A stretch of DNA of 64,000 nucleotides, taken from the NCBI GenBank assembly GCA_963932145.1, contig OZ010586.1, positions 57,406,650 to 57,470,649 of the forward strand. Reading direction: 5' to 3'. Source of the stretch: Acanthosepion lycidas (lineage: Eukaryota; Mollusca; Cephalopoda; Sepiida; Sepiidae). The notes under the pieces were generated by a model that was given only the letters and a program-made list of their open reading frames with translations, was not told the origin of the DNA and searched no databases. The translations under genes and the position numbers were made by a program. The stretch's first letter is position 1; each line of letters opens with the position of its first letter. Of the stretch, positions 1 through 13,800 are shown one piece after another.

Positions 1-39
1 TTCAGCTATCTCCATCTCCAGTTCTTACACAAGGTATAA

Positions 40-175
40 GCTATACCTATTGGCTGGGACCAATTCCCCAGGCTGATAGCATCAAGAACACACCTTCCTG
101 ACAAATTGACAAGTGAGATTCAAACCTGTGGTTGTAAAGTGAACATTCTAACCACTCAACCACACACCCAACATA
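40..175 (-). repeat. tRNA-derived SINE
   Basis: On the minus strand, TGGTTGAGTGGTTAGAATG resembles a polymerase III A box. About 30 bp further, GGTTTGAATC matches a B box. The tRNA-like head is followed by AT-rich sequence. This is typical of tRNA-derived SINEs with an internal promoter; mobilisation would depend on a LINE. Confidence 0.65.
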
Positions 176-574
176 TAAGATATACCTAATAGCTAACCCT
201 AACTCCAACCCAAGTTATATTATATCTAATAACTAACCATAGATCCAATAGCTAACCATATTGTTATGAATATCATAGAAAAAATTATTAAATTAACTTT
301 ATGTAACCAATAATAGCATTTCTCTTTGGGAGAAAAGTTTACTAAAAATGAAACTTAACTAAATATTATTAGAATTAACTTTCTTGGGAGAGATAGATGA
401 GAAAAAAAGGATTAATACATTATTTCTTTAAATCAAGCAAAATTAAAATGTTACATTTTGGTATACAAAACATGGTAAAAATTCAACTTCCTTTTTTCAT
501 TTATTATAAACAGAAACACAGATTATGCAAAAATAAAAATGTATATTTGCTCTTATGAATAAAAATTTCATATA

Positions 575-650
575 TTACGTTGGTGCAAAAATAATGTCGT
601 TTTCTCACATTAACGTGTGAGAAAACGACATTATTTTTGCACCAACCTAA
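575..650. mobile_element. MADE1-like mariner MITE, copy 1
   Basis: A 76-bp palindrome: two 35-bp arms around a 6-bp loop, with one mismatch in the arms, flanked by TA (573-574 and 651-652), the mariner target duplication. The right arm reads inward TTAGGTTGGTGCAAAAATAA, the terminus type of mariner and of the human MITE MADE1. It has no coding capacity and would be moved by a mariner transposase in trans. Confidence 0.9.
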
Positions 651-1071
651 TAGAAGAATATTAAACTAACTACTAAATAACAAGACCAAGTTTCCTAAAT
701 TACATTTTTTAGTGAATTTCGCACAAAATATGTTTGTTTTGGAAATGAAAACATAAAATAATATAGCAAGTCCAAAGGAAATAAAATAAATCTTATACTT
801 ACTTCAATAAAATAAGCTGACATTATTCCAAATGTAAAAAGGAAAAATTTCTTAAACCAACTACAACAGCAAACTAGTGCAAACCTTAACTGAAACTAAA
901 AATCTTTGCTCCCAGTGGAACATGATTTGAGATAAGACTCCAGTTCTGGAAGTGAATTGCATTATGACTTGGCCTGAAGTAAAGAACGCCATGTAGCTAA
1001 CTCTAACTAACAATGTATAAACTAAAATTAATAGCTAACCCTAGCTCCAAACCTAGGTATACAAGGGTCAG

Positions 1072-1510
1072 CTGAAAAATTCATAGGCTGACCAAAATCC
1101 TCTCATAGAATGTGGCCAAATGAGGTTTATTTTTCAACATAGTTCCTCTTGCAGTACACATAGTGCTTCCATCAGCATTGCAGTGATTGAATCCCATTGG
1201 TGAAGAAACTTTCATCCTGTTGGTTAAAAAAGTCATCAACAATTGATATGACATTGTCATCAATGTGATACTGGTTCTCAGCCAAGTGTGATCAACCAAT
1301 TCAAAACTAAAGTCATGCATAGCAAGGATTTGTCTGCTGGAGTATCTGTCCTGGTGAAACAAGACCCTTTTCATCAGTTTTCCCGTGTATTTGGTCTTGG
1401 TTTCATGACTGCCTCAGCAAATTGGCATAATACTCCCCATTGATAATGTAGCCCTTTACAGGTAGCCATCATTTGAAAAAATAATCCTTTTACCAGCATA
1501 AATTGTTAAA
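1072..1510 (-). pseudogene. mariner transposase relic (C-terminal catalytic part)
   Basis: Read across frames on the minus strand, the remains follow the order of mariner transposases: an INGEYYANLLRQ-like segment near 1410-1450, VLFHQD (second catalytic Asp) near 1360, FELVDH near 1290, a DFL...DESFFTNGIQ-like stretch and a C-terminal GDYVEK-like segment. Frameshifts and stops interrupt it, and the third-Asp region has decayed. It lies just 3' of the TUBGCP3 stop codon, 0.4 kb from the MITE. I do not know whether this exact mariner shared its termini with the MITE. Confidence 0.75.
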
Positions 1511-1662
1511 GAACTTACACAAAGTAAATGTGCAATGATAGAAATTGAAATACTGTTTTTAATAAATGAGTACAAAATACTGGGATCAATTTAATTTTAT
1601 TTCAAGAAAAATCTTGGATAAAAAACAAAAAATTAACTATGAAATAATAGGCATCATTTTGG
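1511..1662. other. short flank at the TUBGCP3 3' end
   Basis: AT-rich sequence immediately downstream of the stop codon that should hold at least part of the 3' UTR. Nothing else is recognised. Confidence 0.4.
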
Positions 1663-1884
1663 TCACTGTAAGTTGCCATTAGTTAAGGTGGGCTTTTTGT
1701 AATCAGCAACTGTTCCTTTGGAAAGATAAGAAAAACCAGAAATATGTTGTTCATAAACTGCTTTGCCTGAAGAAATTTTCTTGTAATGTTCATTAAAATC
1801 CAATCGATAACAAAGATACTGTAACTTATGATCCATATCAAACTTATTGATATCAAGTAAATTCAAAAACATTTGTACCATGTT
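1663..1884 (-). CDS. TUBGCP3: TUBGCP3 terminal exon n with stop codon
   Basis: 222 nt, acceptor CAG after a T-rich tract. It encodes [11 protein letters not shown]..., the conserved [10 protein letters not shown] and a divergent tail ending in NGNLQ, then TGA at 1663-1665. The tail beyond RLDFNEHYK is longer than in vertebrates. The 3' UTR must extend below 1663; I could not place a poly(A) site with confidence. Confidence 0.94.
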   Translation of the reverse strand, partial: NMVQMFLNLLDINKFDMDHKLQYLCYRLDFNEHYKKISSGKAVYEQHISGFSYLSKGTVADYKKPTLTNGNLQ

Positions 1885-4800
1885 CTGAAAAAAAATAAAT
1901 AAAAAAAAAGTAAAATTTTATAAATATTAAATCAATTAGTAAAGAATTAATGAGTAATAAAATAACCAATAAAATTTTGTACTACTAGGAATTGGGAGGA
2001 AAAAGAGATTTTTCCACTGAAATCTCTGTAGAATAGCTCACACAAATAGGAATAAGATTAACTTTCATAAATTTCAGAAACTGACAAATTGTCTTTCAAG
2101 AAGAAATCTATTTATTAAAAAAAAGAAGCACTGATGATCATTTAGACCAGAAAATGTTTAATAGTTAAAATTTTGATTTTCACAATGAATACAGAATTCA
2201 CTATTTATCATTATAGTTGTAATAAGTATGTCTCATGGCATCAAGATGTTAATATTAGTCAACTAATTAAATACAATTTTACAAGAACCATTCTTGGATA
2301 AAATGATTAATGACCAAATTTATTTTTTAATTTTTATCAAGCACTAACAAATTTTATTCACTGCTATGCATATTTTAAGACATTAATTCAAGTCAGAAAT
2401 GTATGTTAATTCTCATTCAATTTTAATAACTGCATACTAAAAACACTGCATAATATTGAGTAGATGTAAATATATGGAAATGTTTTTAACTATTTATCCA
2501 TTTTTAATTATTTAAATCAACAAATTGTGTACCTGGTACGTGTTTGCCAGCACAAGAAATTCTGCTTTCATTGAAGCTACTTTCTCACAAAAATTAGCAC
2601 GCCGAGTCATTTCAACATCTTCTTCTGATGAAGTAAGGCCCCATTGTCCCTAGAAGATAATATTTATTTATTTTTTACCTCTAGATTGTATTTAAACATT
2701 AACATGGTATTTCAACGCACATGTTATTATTACCTAGAACAGGAAAAACACAATTTTTGATGTGATGAATAATTAATATATGATTTGTTATTCAAACCAG
2801 CATATTCATCTTGGTTATACTTATAATAAATGTTTTGGTCATTGTACTCCCACGTTCTTCAGACTGTACAAAGACAGACACCTGAGATGGTTTGATGGTA
2901 TAATGGCTGAAATGTTGATAGATATGCCAGTTCAAATAGCAAAGAAAATCATATATCTTCTTAAATATATTTGAAAATTTGGAATTTTTATTAATATCAA
3001 TAAATAAATTTACAACAAAAGATATTGAAGTAAAATGAAATTTTGAAAATTTTTTATCCGAAAATTTGTTAAAGACATTTCTTTAATTTTTTTCATAATA
3101 TTTAATTTGCAAGGTAATAAAATATTAATTATATGCAATAGAAAAATCAGAAAACACATGAAGGAAACAAATTTGTAATGTAATGATATTTAGCTGTTTA
3201 CCTGTTTTGTTTTTTCTTTCCTTATTTGTTCATATTGAAATTGATTTTCTTTTTCCAAATTGCTACATTTATACAAATTATCCAAATTGGATTGAAACTG
3301 GATGATCAAATCAAAGATGGCTCGCAGTTGTTTAGAAATATCCTTGCAAAAAAGAAAAATTGACACCAAATGGTTTTTCATAAAGGTAAAAAAATATGCA
3401 AAAGATATTAAATTCTTTCTAAAATTTTAATTTTTCAATGTTTTTAATTAACATTCAAATTTCTTATAATTTTTTGAATAATGAAAAAAAATTCTACTTT
3501 TTAGACAATTCACTAGTAAGTATGGAAATAAAGTTGTCTTACAACAATTTAAATATGTGTATAAAGAATATGTCAGATACCAATGTGTATAAAAAAAATA
3601 TGCAAAACATCAATAAAATAATCACTGAAAAATTTCAACCCAATCAACTCAGTTATAATTTTAGCAAATTTTTTTCTATATAGATTATCTTTTTGAAGTT
3701 AGATTATTATTAGAAGTAGGTTAATTATAAAAAAAAACAAACTCTGGTTTGTTAAGCATCTTTGTGAATGTTCTTTGTTATTCAGTAAATTTAAAAGTGG
3801 CCAGCAAACTGATTTTCTTTATCTCTATTCACAGACAATATTCTGATATCCAATTCTTAAGTCAGATTAAAAAGTAACTAGAAAAGAAAAAATGCTTCAG
3901 TGTTAGAAAATGGCTTTCTTTCAAAAATAATTTAAATAAATCTTTTGTATTTGTTGCCACAAAACGAATTAGAATTTCGGTTCTTAATGTCAAAAAAGTT
4001 TACACTGGTATGCAAATAAAAAAAAAAATCCAATACATAAATACACAACCTTTGCCACAATAGCACCCAAATCACAAACATCCTGAAACTTTTACAAGTA
4101 CAAAAGTACAACTATTAACCCTAAGATTTCTCGCATACAAATAAGGTATCACAAACAAAAGAGAAACAAAGCATCAGTAAATACCATCAGACTTTCCATG
4201 TTAGTAAAATAACTTTTTACTTGTAATAAGTGAAGACATTTACTAAGCTTAGCCTATCCTGATACAACAGAAAATAGGGTTTACGGTTAGATTATACAAA
4301 TCTTTCTTGTTAAACATGAAAATAAATATTCTAAATTCTGGGTTTTTTTGTTTTTTTTTTTGTTTTTTTTTATTACTGCTGCTAATGGAAAATGATTCTC
4401 AAATAAATCAGCAATTGAGAAGATCAACAATAATTAAAATTATACACATAAAATATACACAAATTTAAATATTAGTTAACATTCTAATAAAAACAGATAA
4501 ATAAACCCACCTAAATAATTTCAGTGAAAACTTGAAACCATAAAAATCGAATAAGAATATAAATACTCTACACTTATGACCATTTTATGACTATATCATT
4601 AGTTACTATATTTAATCAGATTCCTCATTTTATTATCAAACTGTATAAGATCCTAACTTTGCTACAGCTTAAGTATATATCAACTTAAATCAGACAATGT
4701 ATTTGAGGAAACCCCTTTCTTCATCAAGTAACATTTGAGCCTAAGAGCCTTCATGAAGATATAGGTCACATCACAAATAATATGAACATAAAATGATAAT

Positions 4801-7800
4801 TCTTGTATAAAAAAATATTCTTTCTGAAAAACACTTTCTTAATTCATTCTAAATTCTGTATGTACCGCCATATTGCTTTTCTGTAATTTTGTGCCTGTTA
4901 AATATTAAACTTTATGATTCATATCAATTCAACCTGCCTCTTATAAAATGATAATTAAGTACACTACTCACAAAAATGCTTTTATATATTATTCTACTAA
5001 ATATGTACAAATCTAAAACTAACCAGATTATTATTCTAATAACAATTCAATACCAGATTATTTAAGAATTCTTTTAAAACTGTACTGCTGCATAAAAAAA
5101 GTTCATATCTTATTTAGTGCTAAAATCATATAAAAAATCTTCAGTTTATGTCAATAAATAACAAAGTCTGTAAAAAAAAAAAAGATGAAAAGTACTTACA
5201 TAAGATTCATCATCCAATAAGCAACCAGTTGTAATTTCAACAAGAAATGAGCCATGAGCTTTGATTATATCATTTAAATCTTTTGATTTTTTAACTTCTG
5301 TCACCAGTTTATCCCAAGAACACTCCAAAACCTAAAAATTAAAAAAGCATAACTCATACACATACTAATCATATTTAAACAGTGTGGAAAACATTTTAGA
5401 TATGTATCTGATTAAGCAAACTTTAACACAATACCAGATGACCATTCCTAAACGTGTTAGAATGTAGTACTGCCTTAAAGAAAATAGGGGTGACTTTGGA
5501 TGTTTTGCATGTTTGGAGCTTCAAAGTTTTCATGAAGTCACCATTTAGAGGTAAAAAATTAGACATCATAAAATTTTTGGTGCCTGAGCTCAAGGAGTTT
5601 GGTCGTTCTAACTTTGAAGAACCATATGAATGAAAGTCAAACTTTGAAAACTTAGCACATGCAATGTTTCTTCAGATTTTTATAACTACAAATGCATAAT
5701 TAGTTTAGTGAAGTTTAAGAAAAAACAATAGCATATTAATAGCACATACAGCAATGTACGTAAACATGTTTAACCAAAAACAAAAAGTAACAGCAGCTTC
5801 AAATCACAAGAAAATTTCAATAACTAATTCTTGTCAGTTTAAAAGAACTGATTTCAGTAAACATTGCTTGAATTTTAGTCTTTGTGACTCCTACTACTGG
5901 GGAATATGAGTAACTGTTGTGGTGAGTACACTGGTGAATATATTAAATAAAAATAATGAAATTTAACCATTTTTAAAAAGCTGTAAATATTCTGTTAAAT
6001 GCAATGGATGTATACACATACAGACACACACACACACACACACAGAATGTGATGGATAGATTGCTGTCTAAATTATGCAAAAATGAAAATAACACTGACA
6101 TCTCATTTTAACAGATATATTTGACAAAATTACACAAAAATATCTTGAAATACTGTTGTAGTGTCCTCCCTCTAAAGAGTCTATGCTGGACTCTTCCGCC
6201 TACTATAAGATTAGTAGGAGAGAAGGCCTTGGGGAAACAGATTGAACGCTGGGTCAACTGACACACACTCACTAGTCGTGTAATACTCTTCTGTTGTACT
6301 TACTGCTTAATATATGATATATCTGTAACACTTGTTATTTCTTTAACCATTTACTTGGTCACAACATCTTGGTGACGAAGGATTCGAAGAAATGGACTTC
6401 GCATTAAATCATAAAAATTTATTTTGCCAATTTCTACAACAGTAGTGAAGAAAGGGTATCCAGTGTTAATTATAACACTGACAGTGAAAATAAACTCCTC
6501 AAAACAATAGGATTTCTAAAAGTTCAATTCGGTGGTTGGAAAGAGGTTGGTGAACCTTATTATTTTTTCCATTCCAACAAGTCAGTAAAAGAACTGTACA
6601 AGTCAAACAAGACTTATTGTTGGTTAAGAGGGTAAAGAGAAAAATATATCCCCCCCCCGCCTCATTTCTTAATTTTACATACCACTGCAGTAAAATGGAC
6701 GAATTTAAAAGTGCAATGCTAGAGTTAATGAAACACCAACAGGAACAACAACTACTGTTGGAACAGAAATATCAAAAAAGACAAGAAGAATTCTAATGAG
6801 AACAAGCAGAATACCAGAAGAAATTCGAAGAACTGCACCTAGAAATTCAGGTTAGACAACAGAAACTTGAAGAAATGCTCCTTCAAACACAGAATGAGCA
6901 AAGGCACTTGTATAATAAATACATCAAAAGCCAAAATGAGGACAGCGAAAACACGTTTTCTCAAATGCTATATGGAGTGCTATTGAAAACTTCATGTTTG
7001 CACCTGAAGAATAAATTACATTCGCTTCGTACTTTAAATGTTACAAGGACTTATACAATATGGATTGTGCAAGTTGGGCTGACCATAAAAAGGTTCACCT
7101 ACTACTCATGAAATTAGGCACAGCAGAATATACTAAGTTTGTTAACTATATTTTGCCTAAGAAAACCAGCGACTTGAAATTTAAAGAGACGTTCAATCAT
7201 TAACAGATCTCTTCAATCCAAAAACATCACTGTTCCACAAGTGTTGAAAATGCATGAATCTCACCCGCAAAGAAGATGAAAATTATACTACTTTCGCGAG
7301 TGTAGTTAATAAACATTGCAATGACTTCAAATTGACAGAGTTAAGCGCCACTAATTTTAAATGCCTGATTTTTGTCCAGGGTCCGACATTGAAAGTCTTA
7401 AAAATTTGTATAAACCCTAGTGGGTGTTTATGCAAAGGAGTTTCAAGCATTCCTTGTCCCTGGATATTTGTAGATATGCGTCGCTTAAGTCAATCTTAGA
7501 AAAATTATAAAAAGAAAGACACTGAAATACGTTGTAGGGTCCTCAACAAGCTTGAAAACATGCCCGACGTTACTTTACGGCAAATTGCCAAAGATTGCCA
7601 ACGTTTCATGAGGAGAGGATTCGAAAAACATCGAACAGAGTGGCACGGCTCACATTAAAAAAAATATGCCAAAGAAAAATTAAAAAGGGACGACCAAAAA
7701 ATAATAAAGTTACTTTGCCGTCAAGACTATGTTTTGGACATTGGTATAGAGATTGTCCTTTTAAAGATAAAAAATGTTTTAATTGCAATAAATTAGGACA

Positions 7801-10800
7801 CAAAAGTTTCCGCTGCAAGATTAAGAAAAAGACAAAAAAAAATTTTTGTAAAAATTACGAAGTCTGCTGAACCAGAAAGTCATAACATCAGCAAATATAT
7901 TAAAGTGCAAATATTTAACAAAAATATAAGCCTACAGCTTGATTTGGGATTAGATTTATCCATGATTAATTATCAAACATGAAAAAAACTGGGTAAACCA
8001 ACTTTGTTAAGAATGAACCGAATAGCTAAAAGTGTAACTGGCGACCCTATTAAGTTTATAGGCAAACTTATAACAAATGTGTCATTCAAAGGTAAGACTT
8101 TAAAACTAAAGGTGTATATTATGAAGAATATAGGTAATTTGTTTGGGACTGATTGGTTAGAACAGTTTCAACTTTGGGATATGCATATTAACTCATTATG
8201 TGAAAAAGTCGAAAATTTGACTGACAAAGCAGAAAAGTTGAAAGGTGAACTAAAAAGAAGTTTTCCTGATGTTTTCAGTGGAGTACTAGGAAAATGCACA
8301 AATGTTTGCTAAGTTTGAGTTAAAGCCAGACATAAACCCAGTTTTTAAGAAAAAAATGTAATGTTTCATTTGCCTTGTTAAATCAAATTGACGAGGAGTT
8401 GAATCGACTTGAGGAAATGGGAGTTCTGGCAAAGATTGAATATAGTGAATGGACATCTCCCACAGTTTATATTAAAAAAAGGAGCAAATAAATTTGTGCA
8501 TATATTGACTTCTCTACGGGGCTGAACAGCGCCCTAAAGGATCACCATTAGCCTTTTCTAAGTCCAGAAGATATATTTGCTAAGCTCAGTGAAGGAAAAT
8601 ATTTTTCTAAGATTAAATTAAGTGATGCATATCTACAAATACCTAGGAACAAGGAATGCTCGAAGCTCCTTTGCATAAACATCCACAAGGGTTTATACAA
8701 ATTTTTAAGACTTCTGTTCGGGGTTTAGGTCGCCCCTTCCATTTTTCAACAGGTCATGGACACGATGTTAAATGGTCTGGATTTTGCAGTGGCCTATCTC
8801 GATGATGTCCTAATGAAAACGAGAGCATTGATGAACATAAATTGCACGTCTAGCAGGTGTTTATGAGAATCTAGGATTACAGATTCAAATTAAAAGACAG
8901 GAAGTGTCAGTCTTTTTTAGAGAGGATTAAGTACTTGGGGCAAATAATTGACAAAGACGGAAAACGTCCCAACCCAGATAGGTCAACGGCAATAAAAAAT
9001 ATGCCAGCACCAGAAAATGTATCAGCTTGTCAAAGTTTTTAGGTCTTGCCAATTATTACAACGTTTTTGTCCCAAGTATGCATAGAGCTCCACTTAACGA
9101 ATTATTGAGAAAAGATAAAGAGTGGGAATGGACAACCAAATGCCAGGAAGCATTTGAGAAAATAAAGGAAGTCCTTACATCAGATCTGTTCCTGACTCAC
9201 TACAATCCAAACCTTGACATCAGTGTAGCCAGCGATGCTAGCTCTTACAGCATCAGGGTGTGCATTTTACACAAGTTAAAGGATGGATCGGTAAAGCCAA
9301 TTGCCCATGCATCTAGGACGCTATTACCAGCTGAAAGGAGTTACTTGCAAATAGAAAAGGAAGCCGTAGGAATCATTTTTGTGGTGACTAAATTTCATAG
9401 ATTTATTCATGGGAGGTACTTTTTGTTATAGACAGATCATCGTCCACTCCTTACTATCTCTGGATCAAAAAAGGGCCTGCCAACACGTGCTGCTAATAAA
9501 CTGAAAAGATGGTGAACCATTCTCCTCAATTATAACTACAAAATGGAGTTTCTCCTATCCACTAAAATCTGTCATGCAGACAGGTTGTCTAGATTGATAC
9601 CTAAGTATGCTGAACCCCTGAAAGACACAGTCATTGCTGCCATAAGAACAGAGGTTGAAATAAAAAGTACCTTGTGCAATACTGTCAGAGAGCTTCCTGT
9701 AACAATTGACAAGATAATAGACAAAGTATTCGATGATGAGTTCATAAATGAAGTAAAGGACAAACGAAATAGTAAAGACCAGAATCTCTCAGAAGTTTAC
9801 TCGCTCTGTAACGACATACTAATGTATGGAGACAGAGTAATAATCCCATCTACACTACAGAAAAGAACAGTAAAGAATTTCATGTTGGTCATCCAGAAAC
9901 TTCAAGAATGAAGAGTCTGATGAGGAGTTGCGTCTACTGGACCAACATGGACAAGGATATTGAAAACACTGTAAGATCATGCAAAGGGTGGGCTTTGGTT
10001 CCTAAAGCACCCCCAATAAAATTCAATCCCTGGCTTAAAACCAACTGTCCGTGATTGCGGACACACATTGATTTTGCTGACCCACTTGATGGTTTTTACT
10101 ACCTTGACAGCTATTCCAAGCTATATACAGTCATTGAAGTTGCAGATAAGCTGTCCAAAGTTTATATTTTGTTATTTTTGTTCAAGTACTTTCAACTTTC
10201 GCAATCATTATAAAGAATGAACGTGATGTGTGTGTGGTCGTTATCTACATTCTCATATTCTTTGGGAAGTTGGATGTTTGAAATGATCTAGTATGACATC
10301 ATGTGTAATGGCTATTGGAAATGAGGCCACACAAAAAGATTGCTATTTATTTATTACTAATTTAAATTTTTATTTTATTTTTTATTATTATAAAATATGT
10401 GCGCACATTAATTATATGCATTTCAAGATACAATCTCCTGTGGTGAAATATATTTTATTTAATATGGTTGTTTATTTTGTATAATAATAGTTTCTAGGGT
10501 TTTGAGTCTTTCCTTGCATTGGGTACTCTAGAATATTTTGGCATTATCCACTAATATGTGTCTTTAGTTGATAGTTGTACTTTGGTTGTTTATGATATGT
10601 GGGTCAATGTGTGCATGGATTGCACTAAGTTTCAGCAGGTGACAGGTCAATCTGCAAGAGATTGTGGTGCATGTGTGCCCAATGTAAATATTTAATGTTG
10701 TGTTTTGATTGTTGTATTGGAGATGCAATCTCCTAGGAGGGCATGAGAATTCATAGACAACATTATTTTTATATAGGAGGAATTTAAAAGGACTAGTGTT

Positions 10801-13800
10801 GTTGGTAATAAATAAGTTAGATATTTTAAACTTATTGTAGTAGATGATAAATCTTAGGTCTTTGTTAGGATCTTGAATGACATGAACCAGTAAATTGTGT
10901 TTTTAATTGCTTTTTCACCCAGCTTATAATTAGGGTGCAGATTTTTGCTTGCATCAGAGAGGGATCTGACATCATTTTCTCTATGTCATTAAGGCTAATT
11001 TTATTTGTTCATTGATGACATGTTTAGGGAAATTATTGTTGATTAGGGTTTGTTTAATGTTGTTAAGTTCCTTATAGAATAATATGTCCAAAGTAGAGAT
11101 TACTTTGGCTCAATAAATCATTTTTTATAACAACTATTTTGTATCTGTAGGGACATTCACTTTTGTAGTTGAGTAAAAATGAGGGTTTTTGGTGAAGGGA
11201 GGTGGTAAAATTATGGCTATTGGCATCAACTAATACATCAAGGAAAGTGATTTTATTGTTGATGTTGAGTTTCTAAGTGTAGGACAAAATTATTCTCAAA
11301 GGTTTCCTTCATTTTTATAATTTCTTCTAAGCCATTTGCTAATATATGTTGTCAATATAGGGGGGGAGGCTTTGTGGAATTAGTGAAGACCTTGTTTTTC
11401 ACATGACACATGTAGAAATTAGAGTTGTTCCAAGGGCCAAACTCACTGCTATTTATACATATAAATGTTGCCATAGTGATTGTAAAAAGGTACTTGTGTT
11501 GTGCAGGAAACAAGTTTTTCGTATAATAGTTGGTCTAATTTTAAGAGGTGGGAACAAAGGGCGATTGTTTATGTTCTATAAGACAATGTCTATCGTTTTT
11601 TTTACTGGGACATTAGTAAATAAACTTTCTACATCTTGGGAGGCTAGGATGCCATTATTCATTTTTTTTAGACTGTAGTATATTGAGGAATTTGCTAGGA
11701 CTAAATGATATTCCCAAAGAATACAAGGATGCAGACAAAGAAATTCGAAGTAACACACAGACACTACAACATCAGTTCTTGATAACAACTGTGAAAGTCG
11801 AAAATTACTTGAAAAAAAATAACAAAATTCAAACAGTTTATTCACAATACTCAACACTTTATCTGAAAATTGGAAAATTATAATAAAACATTAAACAGAC
11901 AGATCTTGGTGGTTCTTTTTAATCAAACTTGTTTGGACATATATAACACACACACAATGGCTCTGACTTGTTAAACAAGCATTGACTAATGCTGTCAAGT
12001 TTGATCAATGTTTTTGGTTCTCATGAGAACAGCAATGGCTCTTAAAGCATACAAGTGACTTACAATACTTATTACAGATGTGGCAAGCTAAGTTGTTATG
12101 TACAGAATCTGGTGAGTGGTTTGCAGGTTTTCTGACACACCCTGCATGTTATTTTCAACGTAGTAATGATCATAATTTATGGAAGCTCAGCCAATATGAC
12201 TCTTCTTGTGGCTAACAAGGCCTACATTGGAGAGTCATATTCTGCCCCATTCATAAAATGTAAATTGCCGGATAAATGATTTCTCCTAGCTACACGCTTG
12301 ACATTTTCCCAACTCATTACATGTTCTGTGAAAATCTTATTGCTTTCATAAATTGTATGCTCCCACCCACCATTTATATAAATCACAAGCAGCAATTTCC
12401 CCCAATCAAGATCATCTATATCAGAGACTGCAAGAAACATTTTTAAACAGTCCTTGGAAGTATAGAGCAATTTGCCATAGAGCATTTGTTTAGGTTTACT
12501 GCTATCATCAAGGCAAATGACATTACTTGACCAGCAAAACCTTTGGCAATGAATGTGATGGACTTTTCAAATATAAACAAACATTAATTTATGGTGTTCC
12601 AAATTCAAGGAGAGACGTTTAAATGTTTTTTCAATATATTTCTCTTCTTCACCTAGAAAATACATTGAAAAAACATTTAAACTTCTTCACTACCCACATC
12701 ATTTCATCCTCAATGCTAGAAAACAAGCTTACAAAGTCTAAAAATTAAAAAAATAGACACCACTGATAGCATTTTTAACATCAACAGAAAATTCATAATC
12801 TTACCCTCTAATACCCTTTCTACAAAATTTGTAAATAAACTAGTTATCCCTAATACTAGGATCTTTACCACCACCTCCAAGACAATTAGAGATATAATTA
12901 CAAAGAAAAATATATCCAACACCACTTCAGATGCATGTAATTATCTAAAAAATTACTTACAATGTAAATGCTCTTATATTTTGAACTTACAAATGTCACC
13001 CTAATTAAAGAACATAATTTTTTATGTCAAAAGTATTTTGAGAGATATTCTACCAACTATAGACACATGTCAAAAATATCACCAACCTTTATCATAGAAT
13101 CTAATGCATGTTTATCTAAAACAAATTGTGTGTATGTAAAAACATTTCCAATTTAACATGCAACCCCCCCAAAAAAAACTCACCAAACATAATGGCAACT
13201 AGACATACATGCACTTACACATTTACATTATGATCTGAATCCCCCCTCAAAAAACTAGAATTATTATACACTTACATACATAAAGCAATATTTATGATTT
13301 TTCAGTCAGGTTTGAAATCCATTAATTCCTTGGAACTTCGAAAGTATGTGCCGTCTCACCTTGAAATCAAGGGGAACAAATTTTTTGCAATTACGGAATT
13401 GCAGAATCGTTAATCTTAAATGGAATCTGTGTTTTTATTGTAATATTCGATAAATAACAAATTAATTATTTTATTTTTTTTTAAATTCTTTCAGAACTTA
13501 ATAACTGTCTATACAATCTTGTTAAGCATTTTAATAAATATAACATTAACAATAACATAACATAGTTATTTCCTTAAAATTTGTTTTTACAAATATTTGT
13601 AATTATTTTTCCTTTTAAGACCCAAAAAAGAATTTAAAAAAGTTTAATGTCTTGAACTTGCTCAAGCCTAAGCTGGAAAGCAAGTCCCAAATCAAGTGGA
13701 AATGGGGAAGATAGGCACTAGTTCATATTAAAAGTAGGAGAGAGAGAAGATCAAACCAATAAGTTTAACAAATTAATTTCTTTTAAGGCCTCACAATTTG

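Noticed and set aside
2780-2974. 64-residue open frame in the intron between terminal TUBGCP3 exons, with an RHLRWFDG run resembling some LINE ends
   Set aside because: Too short and without supporting motifs. Probably chance or an unrecognisable remnant.
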